DNA from: JALORV01 sp963775635
Lineage (GTDB): Bacteria > Pseudomonadota > Gammaproteobacteria > Burkholderiales > Burkholderiaceae_F
Length of the DNA stretch: 64,000 nucleotides
Assembly: GCA_963775635.1 (NCBI GenBank)
Contig: CAVZJO010000007.1
Location: 186,001 to 250,000, forward strand
Direction: 5' to 3'
The translations under genes and the position numbers were made by a program. Below are positions 42,744-49,757 of this stretch, in pieces. A model generated the notes under the pieces. That model saw nothing but the letters and a program-made list of their open reading frames with translations, did no database searches and was not told the origin of the DNA. Position 1 is the first letter of the stretch, and the number at the start of each line of letters is the position of its first letter.

Positions 42744-43037
42744 ATGAATCAAGCTGTTACCGAAAGTGCCGACCGGCTGCACGGCTCGGTCGAGAAAATC
42801 GCGCAAAGCGCACATCAGGCGGTGGATCGTGTTGCGTCGCGAGCGGCTCCCGCCATCGATCAGGCTCGCTCGGCCGCGGCCCACGCCAGTGAGGCCGTGA
42901 GCGCCCGAATGGATGATCTTGCCGCGATGCAGGACGAGTGGGTGGAGTCGATGCGCGACCAGGTTCGAGCCCATCCGCTGGCGGTGGTCGGCGTTGCCGT
43001 CCTCGCCGGCCTGCTGATCGGCCGGATCATGCGCTGA
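42744..43037 (+). CDS. DUF883 (ElaB/YqjD-like) membrane-anchored protein
   Basis: 97 residues behind an AACGGAGG site. A long amphipathic helix (SADRLHGSVEKIAQSAHQAV) is followed by a C-terminal membrane anchor with the glycine motif HPLAVVGVAVLAGLLIGRIM. ElaB/YqjD proteins tether ribosomes to the inner membrane in stationary phase. It stops one base before the next start, so it is in one operon with YeaQ-like and YqjE-like genes. Confidence 0.92.
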   Translation: MNQAVTESADRLHGSVEKIAQSAHQAVDRVASRAAPAIDQARSAAAHASEAVSARMDDLAAMQDEWVESMRDQVRAHPLAVVGVAVLAGLLIGRIMR

Positions 43038-43038
43038 A

Positions 43039-43449
43039 GTGGACGGACCGGCGGCGACCGAGGAAGCGCCAAGCCGCTCAGTGCCCCCCGGCGGGGGCCC
43101 GCGCCCGACACTGCACCGGCTGATCGGCTCGTTTGCCGACGCCTCGGGAGCACGCGTTCGTCTGTTCGAAGCGGAATTCCGCCGTGCCGCGTGGGCAAGC
43201 GTCTACATGGGCGCGATGGCGATCGCGGTTGCGCTGCTGCTCGTCACTGCGTGGTTGATCTTTGCCGCTTCGCTGGTGTACGTGGCGGTGACCGCTGGCC
43301 TGCCCTGGTGGCTGGGCGCTCTTCTCGTGATCGCCGCCCATCTGGGTGCGGCCTTCCTGCTGATGCAGCGGGTGCAGGCCTACGTGGATCGATTGTCGTT
43401 CGCAGCGACACGTCGGTCTCTCGGGTTCCGCGCCCGTGCACCGGAGTAG
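43039..43449 (+). CDS. YqjE-like / holin-superfamily membrane protein
   Basis: 136 residues from a GTG at 43039. An amphipathic start (LIGSFADASGARVRLFEAEF) leads to two membrane helices (VYMGAMAIAVALLLVTAWLI, LPWWLGALLVIAAHLGAAFL). The usual neighbour of YqjD, together forming a membrane stress module. It lies 1 bp after the DUF883 gene and 6 bp before the lipocalin fusion. Confidence 0.85.
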   Translation: MDGPAATEEAPSRSVPPGGGPRPTLHRLIGSFADASGARVRLFEAEFRRAAWASVYMGAMAIAVALLLVTAWLIFAASLVYVAVTAGLPWWLGALLVIAAHLGAAFLLMQRVQAYVDRLSFAATRRSLGFRARAPE

Positions 43450-43455
43450 CGGCCG

Positions 43456-44337
43456 ATGCTGCCTTCGCTGAAGGAACTGGACGAGCACGTCGGCCTGGCC
43501 GAGCAGGAGGTTGTGCGGTCGGATGAGCATGTACGCGGCGCTGCATCGGCGCTTTGGCGTCGCTGGACCGCCCGCGCGCCGGTCGTGGCCGCGGTCGCGG
43601 TGGTCGGCCTGCTCGCAGCGGTCTTCCTGCAACCGCGGCGCAGCGCTGGCCGGATGCCTCGCGGCAGACCCCTGCTGGGATGGCAACGACTGCTCAGTCC
43701 ACTGATCAACGTCGGGATTGCGCGCGGTGTCACCGCGCTGACAGCGCTGATCGCCGGCTTTGCGGCACGCAAGAAAGCGGCGCCGCCGATCACGGTGCCG
43801 CATCTCGACCTCGACCGCTACGCCGGCCTCTGGTACGAGATCGCACGGCTACCGCTGCGGCACGAGGACGCCTGCGCGAGCGATGTAAGCGCGCTCTACG
43901 AATGGCGCGGCAATTCGCTGCACGTGATCAACCGTTGCACGCGTGCTAACGGACGCACGAAGTTGGCCAGAGGGCGGGCGCGCATCGTCGATACGCGGAC
44001 GCAGGCGAAACTGCAGGTTTCGTTCGCGCCCGAGTTCCTGGATTTCGTTCCGTTCGTCTGGGGTGACTATTGGGTGCTCGACCTCGCAGACGACTACAGC
44101 GAGGCGATGGTGGGAACACCCGATAGAAAGCATCTGTGGCTGCTGGCCCGCACACCCAGCCTGCCGGGCGCTCAGTTGCACACCTTCATCGCGCGCGCCG
44201 AGCAGCAGGGCTACGACGTCGCGAAGCTCCAGTACACCCGCCACACGGTCCGACAAGCCGCCGTATCACCACAGTCCGCCGCCGAGCTCCCGCCGCGGGA
44301 GGTCGAGCCTGCGCACATCGAGGCCGCCGCCGAGTGA
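43456..44337 (+). CDS. Membrane-anchored lipocalin fusion (YqjK-like region plus Blc-like domain)
   Basis: 293 residues. Residues 1-110 hold a charged helix and two hydrophobic segments (APVVAAVAVVGLLAAVFL; GVTALTALIAGFAARKK). From about 113 on a lipocalin domain follows: VPHLDLDRYAGLWYEIARLP, YWVLDLADDYSEAMVGTPDR and KHLWLLARTPSLPGAQL, the Blc hallmark. Blc lipocalins are normally outer-membrane lipoproteins binding lysophospholipids. Here the domain is attached through inner-membrane segments, and no lipobox is seen. It is in the YqjD operon and may act with it in membrane repair. Confidence 0.85.
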   Translation: MLPSLKELDEHVGLAEQEVVRSDEHVRGAASALWRRWTARAPVVAAVAVVGLLAAVFLQPRRSAGRMPRGRPLLGWQRLLSPLINVGIARGVTALTALIAGFAARKKAAPPITVPHLDLDRYAGLWYEIARLPLRHEDACASDVSALYEWRGNSLHVINRCTRANGRTKLARGRARIVDTRTQAKLQVSFAPEFLDFVPFVWGDYWVLDLADDYSEAMVGTPDRKHLWLLARTPSLPGAQLHTFIARAEQQGYDVAKLQYTRHTVRQAAVSPQSAAELPPREVEPAHIEAAAE

Positions 44338-44401
44338 TTTGGTTCTTGGCGTGATCGCGCTTGGTACGTCAATTGCTTCGGTCGTTTCGCTCAAACGAAA
44401 G

Positions 44402-44617
44402 ATGAGGTTCGAGATGCCGCTTCCCCTCGTGCTCAAGGCTGCCGTCCTGGGCGGCGTTGCCTACGCCGCCACTCGCTGGTATGCAGCACATCGCCAAGCC
44501 AACCATGCAACGGCCGCAGTCCGGTCCGACACACCGGGCGACAGCGAACTGACTACCGATTCGCCCAACGCGGCGCCCTGGCCCTCCGGTGACGAGCCCG
44601 TGCGGCCGGGCGCGTAG
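44402..44617 (+). CDS. Small membrane-anchored hypothetical protein
   Basis: 71 residues: MRFEMPLPLVLKAAVLGGVA and YAATRWYAAHRQANHATAAV, then a polar Asp/Ser/Pro tail. One membrane segment near the N-terminus. An ATG at 44414 is a second possible start with GAGG upstream. It lies in the YeaQ-YqjD operon between the lipocalin fusion and DUF421 gene. No family recognised. Confidence 0.5.
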   Translation: MRFEMPLPLVLKAAVLGGVAYAATRWYAAHRQANHATAAVRSDTPGDSELTTDSPNAAPWPSGDEPVRPGA

Positions 44618-44650
44618 CGCGATGCCGTCGGACCGCGACGGCGCAGATCG

Positions 44651-45142
44651 ATGAACTGGGCGGAGCTGTTCGGCTTCTCGGTGTCTCCGCTCGAGATAGT
44701 GCTACGCGGCTCTGCCGTGTTCTGGTTCCTGTTCGCGATATTCCGCTTCGTTCTGCGGCGGGAGGTTGGCGCCGTCGGCATGGCAGACGTACTGGTTATC
44801 GTGCTGATCGCCGACGCCTCACAGAATGCAATGGCGGGCGAATCGCGGTCGATCAGCGACGGCTTCACGCTGATCGCCACTATCGTCTTCTGGAATTACC
44901 TGCTTGATTGGGCCGTCTTCCGCTTCGACAAAGTCGCCAAAGTGCTCGAACCGCCGCCGCTGGTGCTGGTACGTCACGGTCGGATCATCCACCATAACCT
45001 GCGCCGGGAAATGATCGGTATCGACGACTTGATGAGCAAACTGCGTGAAAAGGGCATCGACCGGTTGGACCAAGTCAAACTGGCGATGATCGAAAGCAGC
45101 GGCGAAGTGAGCGTCATCCCGAAGGAGGGAGAAAGCCAGTGA
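44651..45142 (+). CDS. DUF421 (YetF-like) membrane protein
   Basis: 163 residues. Three helices at the N-terminus (EIVLRGSAVFWFLFAIFRFV, GMADVLVIVLIADASQNAMA) are followed by the cytoplasmic beta domain with LEPPPLVLVRHGRIIHHNLR, IDDLMSKLREKGIDRLDQVK and a final GEVSVIPKEGE. DUF421 proteins occur in many stress operons; function unknown. Last gene of the YeaQ-led operon, converging with the LigD-type polymerase gene. Confidence 0.92.
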   Translation: MNWAELFGFSVSPLEIVLRGSAVFWFLFAIFRFVLRREVGAVGMADVLVIVLIADASQNAMAGESRSISDGFTLIATIVFWNYLLDWAVFRFDKVAKVLEPPPLVLVRHGRIIHHNLRREMIGIDDLMSKLREKGIDRLDQVKLAMIESSGEVSVIPKEGESQ

Positions 45143-45199
45143 CCCAGCAGCGCAGCAAGCAGACGACGCCGGGGCCAGCGTGAACGTCGCCACTGATCG

Positions 45200-46189
45200 C
45201 TACGCCGCTCGTGCGGTGACGCTCGCGGCAATGCCGAGTTTCCGCAGGCTGGCTACGGTCAGCGTCGCACGCGCCAGGTCGTAGTCCTTCCAGGCCGCCT
45301 GCGACCACTCGAGTTGCTCGCCGGTGCTGCGAAGGTTGAAGTAGTGGCCGCGCAAGTCCTTCTTGCGCGACAGCGCATCCCACGGCACCGGCATTGATAC
45401 TGGAGCGCCATCGCGCGCGCGCAGAGAATACGCACAGATTGCCGTGGAACCACGCGCGTTGCGCAGGTAGTCGATGAAGATCTTTCCGCGGCGTCGGGCC
45501 TTGGCCATGCGGGCAGTGAAGCGATCCGGAGCGGCCGTTTCGAGCCGAACCGCAACGGCCTGCGCGAATGCCTTCACGGTGTCCCAGTCGCGGGTCGGCT
45601 TGATCGGCGCGACGACGTGCAGGCCCTTGCCGCCGGTCGTCTTCAGGAAGCCGGTCAGCCCCACTTCAGCGATGAATTCGCGCGTCAGCTGTGCCGCCTC
45701 GATCAGTCGTTCCCACGGCACGTCGGGGTCCGGATCGAGGTCGATCGTCACGCGGTCCGGGCGCTCGAGCCGGCTCGCCGTCGATCCCCAAGTGTGAAAC
45801 TCGATGGTCCCAAACTGCGCCATCCCGGCAATGGCTTCGAACTTCTCCACCGCGACATAGGTATCGACGCCGGTGCTCGTTTTCACGTCGACCGGGCGGG
45901 CTCCGGCCGGAGTCCGGACACCGATGTGCTTCTGGAAGAAGCACTCTTGCTGAATGCCTTCCGGACAGCGTACGACCGCTAGCGGCCGATCGCGCAGGTG
46001 CACGAGCATCGCCGGCGCGATCGACTCGTAGTAGCGGACGACTTCGAGCTTGGTCACACGTGGCGCGGGGAAGACGATCCGCTCCGGATGGGTGACTCTG
46101 ACCCGGCTGGTACCGATCCGCTCGTCACCGCCGACAACGCGGGTCGCGCGCTCGTGATGCACGGTCTTCTCCTCCTTGTCCTTTCGCAT
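45200..46189 (-). CDS. LigD-type primase-polymerase (stand-alone NHEJ polymerase)
   Basis: 329 residues, the polymerase domain only. Key parts are QECFFQKHIGVRTP, IEFHTWGSTASRLERPD, the catalytic aspartates in VTIDLDPDPDVPWERLIE, FLKTTGGKGLHVVAPIKPTR and GKIFIDYLRNARGSTAICAY. Such enzymes fill gaps and add ribonucleotides at DNA breaks held by Ku. Neither an ATP-dependent ligase domain nor a nuclease domain is attached. It follows the frameshifted hydrophilic gene by 48 bp on the same strand and probably shares its sigma-54-type promoter. Confidence 0.92.
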   Translation of the reverse strand: MRKDKEEKTVHHERATRVVGGDERIGTSRVRVTHPERIVFPAPRVTKLEVVRYYESIAPAMLVHLRDRPLAVVRCPEGIQQECFFQKHIGVRTPAGARPVDVKTSTGVDTYVAVEKFEAIAGMAQFGTIEFHTWGSTASRLERPDRVTIDLDPDPDVPWERLIEAAQLTREFIAEVGLTGFLKTTGGKGLHVVAPIKPTRDWDTVKAFAQAVAVRLETAAPDRFTARMAKARRRGKIFIDYLRNARGSTAICAYSLRARDGAPVSMPVPWDALSRKKDLRGHYFNLRSTGEQLEWSQAAWKDYDLARATLTVASLRKLGIAASVTARAA

Positions 46190-46237
46190 CCGCCTTCGTC
46201 GCGCGCGTCACGGTGGCGGCGGCGCTACTCATGACGC

Positions 46238-46662
46238 TCAGCCGTTGCGACGACCTCCACGCGTCAACGTGTCGCTCCCGGCACCGCCCTGCGTGCTTGT
46301 GCTATCCGGGTCGATCGGACTTTCCACTGAAGGGCGTCGCTCGCCGCGCTGCGATTCGTCTGCCGCGCCGCCCGTTGAGCGAGTGTCGTATTGCGTGTTG
46401 AGCGCGCCACGCCGCACGTTCGGGACCGGCTCATCGGTCGGCGACGCTGTGTCGGTCTGCGATACATCGTCGTCGCTGGGACGATCGGTGACGGTATTGT
46501 CGCGCTGCCGGCGCTGCGCTTCATCGGGTCCGAGACCGGATCGCCCGCCGGATTCCTCGCTGCCCGTCTTCGGTTGATCGACGCGCCCGGTCGCTGCTCG
46601 GCATGTTCGTGTTGCTCGTCTTCGTCGCGCGAAGGTTTCTGGTCCTTGCCCTGCTTTGCCAT
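46238..46662 (-). pseudogene. Hydrophilic, disordered-looking protein, one likely frameshift
   Basis: ATG 46662 behind GGGAGA starts MAKQGKDQKPSRDEDEQHEH AEQRPG in one frame; near 46585 composition continues in the other frame as VDQPKTGSEESGGRSGLGPD and a Ser/Thr/Asp/Gln-rich tail to 46238. The two parts have matching composition and no hydrophobic core, so one extra or missing base is the likely cause. About 141 residues. Function unknown. It precedes the LigD-type polymerase gene and follows a sigma-54-type site. Confidence 0.5.
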
Positions 46663-46728
46663 GCATATCTCCCAAACGGACGGCGCGCCATCAGACATGA
46701 CGCCAACACCGCTCCTTCGATACGAATC

Positions 46729-46742
46729 GCAAGCACCGTACC
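46729..46742 (-). promoter_or_regulatory. Sigma-54-type promoter of the hydrophilic gene and LigD-type polymerase
   Basis: Minus strand GGTACG-GTGC-TTGC, exact spacing and one mismatch. Expected start near 46717, leader about 55 bases. Confidence 0.5.
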
Positions 46743-46818
46743 CATCGATGCCTGCCGGGTCCCTGCCGTGGTCGCGGCACTCGCTGCCGCGCGCGACATG
46801 CGATAGATTCGAAGCCGA

Positions 46819-47523
46819 GTGGCCACAGTGATCAGCGACCCGTTCATTTCCGATCCGCACGCCGGAACGACCTGGTTTTCGCACACCGAGCAGGTCGAGC
46901 GCCTGCCGCTGGTCGCGGCGCTCGTCAGCCGTTTCAATCATGACCTGCGCACGCCGCTGAACACCATTTCCGGTTGGACGCACCTGCTGCGCGAAGGCGC
47001 GTCGGATCCTGCGAGAACCCGGCACGTCTCGGAAGTCTTCGCGCGCAGCATCCGTGACGAGACCGCGCTGCTGGAGGAGTTCGTTGACGACGTGCGATCG
47101 TTGGTCGATGCACTTGTCTTGAATCCGGTCAACGTCGCCGCAGAGGAATTGCTGGCCGAAGCGACCGATCGACTGACACCGATGCTCGACGTCCACGATG
47201 TCGAGCTGCTGCGCACGGGCACCGTCGACGGTGCGTTGCTGCTGGTGGACCGGACTCGCGCCGCGCGCCTGCTGTACCGACTGCTGCTCACGGCGGTGCG
47301 ACGCACCCCGGCCGGTGCGACCGTCGAGCATCACGTGGGACTCGGCCACGGCCAGTTTGCCGTCGAGGTCGATGCTCCGTCTTCAAGGCCGACTTTCGAC
47401 GACGCCTCGCTGCTCGATCTGCGCGTGTCTAGCGTCGTCACCGCGCAACTCGGTGGAAAACTGGAGATCGCAATTCCGGATACGCGCTCGCGCTTCAGAT
47501 TGCAGCTGCCGACGAACGAGTGA
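46819..47523 (+). CDS. Histidine kinase-like protein with degenerate ATPase domain
   Basis: 234 residues from a GTG at 46819 (another at 46828). The phosphoacceptor helix is intact (RFNHDLRTPLNTISGWTHLL). The following ATPase-like part lacks the N-box asparagine (LLTAVRRTP) and the G1/G2 glycines, keeping only VVTAQLGGKLEI as a trace. Size and layout recall Spo0B/ChpT-type histidine phosphotransferases rather than an active kinase. No sensor or membrane part. The 3' end overlaps the convergent SGNH gene by 29 bp. Confidence 0.75.
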   Translation: MATVISDPFISDPHAGTTWFSHTEQVERLPLVAALVSRFNHDLRTPLNTISGWTHLLREGASDPARTRHVSEVFARSIRDETALLEEFVDDVRSLVDALVLNPVNVAAEELLAEATDRLTPMLDVHDVELLRTGTVDGALLLVDRTRAARLLYRLLLTAVRRTPAGATVEHHVGLGHGQFAVEVDAPSSRPTFDDASLLDLRVSSVVTAQLGGKLEIAIPDTRSRFRLQLPTNE

Positions 47524-48283
47524 CGTCCATTTTTGCGGCGAGAATGACGGCGAGACGGGTTCGGCGCTTCAGTACCAAATAGCAGTACTCGTAGCCAGCG
47601 GCGGTCGGATGCAGGCCATCCTCGGCATAAAACTGATCGCGTCTCTGCAGGAAGTGGTTCCGCTCGGGAACCACGGCGAAGTTGACCAGCCGAACGCGCA
47701 GCTTCCGGCAGGTTCTGACAAAGACCTCGCGCACGCGCACCGAGCGTCGCGCCAGGATCAGATTCAGCGGCCAGCCGAACAGCGGCGCTCCGCTGAGATT
47801 GGCACTGCTGACCACGATGACCAGGGGCGTCAGTTCGCGTGCCCGCGCGATCGCCACTTCCAACGAAGCGCGCAGGCGGTCGCAGCGGGTCCCATAGATC
47901 ACATCATTGCCGCCGACCGCGATCAGGACCGCATCGAAGCGGCCGCTCGCCGTGGCGAGCTGGTCCGGCACCGAGGCCGCGCGCGCTCCGATTTCGGCGC
48001 GGTTCTCAATCGACGCGTCGGGAAACTCGCGCGCCAGGCGACCCGCGACCGTGTCGTCGAGGCATTCGCTGCCGAGCCCTACGGCCGTGCTGTCGCCGAC
48101 GATCAGAAGTCGGCGCGATGCGCTCGGCAACGGCCGCTCGTAGCGCTGGGCACGCTCAGCGTAGCGGCAGGCGCGGTTGACCTGCCGCGCGAAATCGAGC
48201 GCATGCGCAGTCGCCACACCCAACAGGGCTCCGGCGACGCAACACGCCATGTTCGACCATAGCGATGATTCCGATTCTTCCAT
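47495..48283 (-). CDS. SGNH/GDSL-family hydrolase with N-terminal membrane segment
   Basis: 262 residues. A hydrophobic helix near the start (NMACCVAGALLGVATAHAL) acts as anchor or signal. The SGNH blocks are LIVGDSTAVGLGSE (nucleophile Ser), GGND and DGLHPTAAGY. Lipase, acyl esterase or glycan deacetylase activity is expected; the substrate is unknown. It lies on the minus strand 102 bp downstream of the antiporter gene, possibly in one transcript with it. Confidence 0.88.
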   Translation of the reverse strand: MEESESSLWSNMACCVAGALLGVATAHALDFARQVNRACRYAERAQRYERPLPSASRRLLIVGDSTAVGLGSECLDDTVAGRLAREFPDASIENRAEIGARAASVPDQLATASGRFDAVLIAVGGNDVIYGTRCDRLRASLEVAIARARELTPLVIVVSSANLSGAPLFGWPLNLILARRSVRVREVFVRTCRKLRVRLVNFAVVPERNHFLQRRDQFYAEDGLHPTAAGYEYCYLVLKRRTRLAVILAAKMDVTRSSAAAI

Positions 48284-48385
48284 TGCTGCCTGCTAGTAGG
48301 CATACGGCGTGCCACACGCTGCGTATCGCCTCTGTGTCTGACGAGCGGCGAGACGACGGCGCCACATGGCGTGGTCGAGTATCAC

Positions 48386-49618
48386 TTATGCCCGGCTCCG
48401 TCGTTCGTACCAGTCCATCAACGGTGTGGCGGACACGCCATGCAGCGCGATCGATGCCGCGATGGTCAGCAATGCGACGTCGGCCAGCGTACGCGCCAGC
48501 TCAACGGGAACGGCGTGATCCAGTGCATAAGCGAGGTAGTACAGCGATCCGATCCCGCGGATGCCGAACCACGCCACCAGTCGGCGCTGGTGAAGGTCGA
48601 ATACCTGACGTGGCGCCGTGACAAGCACGGCGATTGGGCGCGCGACGAGCACGAGCACCGCGACGAATCCGACTGCCACCGGCGTCCACTCGATGTGCCC
48701 CAGCAGGACGCCCACCAGGATGACCAGCGCGACCTCGCAGAGGCGCTCGCCTTGTTTGGTCCATGCTGCGAGGCGCGCACGCAACTTGGCGGGGTCTGTC
48801 TGCTCCTGGCCCGATCCGTCGCTATGCAATCCCTTCGCTATCGCGAGCCCGCCGGCGAACACCGCGAGGAAGCCGTAGCTTCTCAGTGCCAGCGCCAAAC
48901 CGTAGATCAACGCGATGACGCCGAGCACGAGGAACTCGACCAGTTCGGTCGGGCTGCCGGAGCGCTGCACCGCGCGCAGCACACGTGCCACGACGCTGCC
49001 GCTCAGCCAGCCGAGGGCGAGGCCCGCCAATGTGGCCCAGAGCAGATCGACTGCCACCCAGCGCAGGCCGAAGGGACCGAGCGGATGCAGTCCCAGCAGT
49101 CCCAGCGCCAGCATCATTGCCGGAAATGCCGTGCCGTCGTTGAGCCCGCCCTCCGCAGTCAGTGCCAGTCTCACGCGATCGCGATCGCCCGGCTTGCGGA
49201 TCTGAACGTCGGACGCAAGAACCGGATCCGTCGGTGCCAGCATCGCAGCGAGCAGCAGTGCAGAAGCAAACGACAGCTCGAGCAGCGCCATGGCGCCCGC
49301 TGCCGCAAGCAGCGTCGTCACGATCATGCCGGCCGTCGCCAGTAGGAGCGGGGTCTGCCACGCGGTGCGGTAATCAGTGACACGGAGCCGCAGGCCGACC
49401 GAAAACAGCGTCACCAGCACCGCGATCTCTGCCAGCAGCCGGACGACGTCGGCGTCGTTGACGATATCGACATCGACCCAGTCGAGCCCGCGCGGCCCGA
49501 TTGCGAAGCCGACCGCGAGATAAAGCATCGCGGGTGACAGCGGCAAGCGCTGCACCGGGCCACTTGCGAATGCCATGGCGACCAGCAGCGCGCCGACCAG
49601 CAGGAACCACTGGTGCAT
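48386..49618 (-). CDS. Cation:proton antiporter, CPA1-like
   Basis: 410 residues with about 12 helices. The transport core shows LLAAMLAPTDPVLASDVQ and LTAEGGLNDGTAFP, the conserved TDP and ND ion-site motifs of NhaP-like exchangers, and SPAMLYLAVGFAIGPRGLDW at the start. It exchanges Na+ or K+ for H+. An exact sigma-54 site lies 31 bp upstream. The family's long cytoplasmic tail is missing. Confidence 0.9.
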   Translation of the reverse strand: MHQWFLLVGALLVAMAFASGPVQRLPLSPAMLYLAVGFAIGPRGLDWVDVDIVNDADVVRLLAEIAVLVTLFSVGLRLRVTDYRTAWQTPLLLATAGMIVTTLLAAAGAMALLELSFASALLLAAMLAPTDPVLASDVQIRKPGDRDRVRLALTAEGGLNDGTAFPAMMLALGLLGLHPLGPFGLRWVAVDLLWATLAGLALGWLSGSVVARVLRAVQRSGSPTELVEFLVLGVIALIYGLALALRSYGFLAVFAGGLAIAKGLHSDGSGQEQTDPAKLRARLAAWTKQGERLCEVALVILVGVLLGHIEWTPVAVGFVAVLVLVARPIAVLVTAPRQVFDLHQRRLVAWFGIRGIGSLYYLAYALDHAVPVELARTLADVALLTIAASIALHGVSATPLMDWYERRSRA

Positions 49619-49648
49619 GGCGATACTCGCGAATGAAAAAGTTATTCA

Positions 49649-49662
49649 GCAACTGCCGTGCC
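49649..49662 (-). promoter_or_regulatory. Exact sigma-54 promoter of the antiporter gene
   Basis: Minus strand GGCACG-GCAG-TTGC, exact match from GG to GC. Expected start near 49637, leader about 20 bases. Confidence 0.75.
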
Positions 49663-49757
49663 TTTGCAACATTACAATTCGCGACTTCCGGAACGGCGCA
49701 CTCCCCGCAAGAGCTCGAATGCCCTTGGACTTCCTACGGCCTAAACGCCGAAACTTG

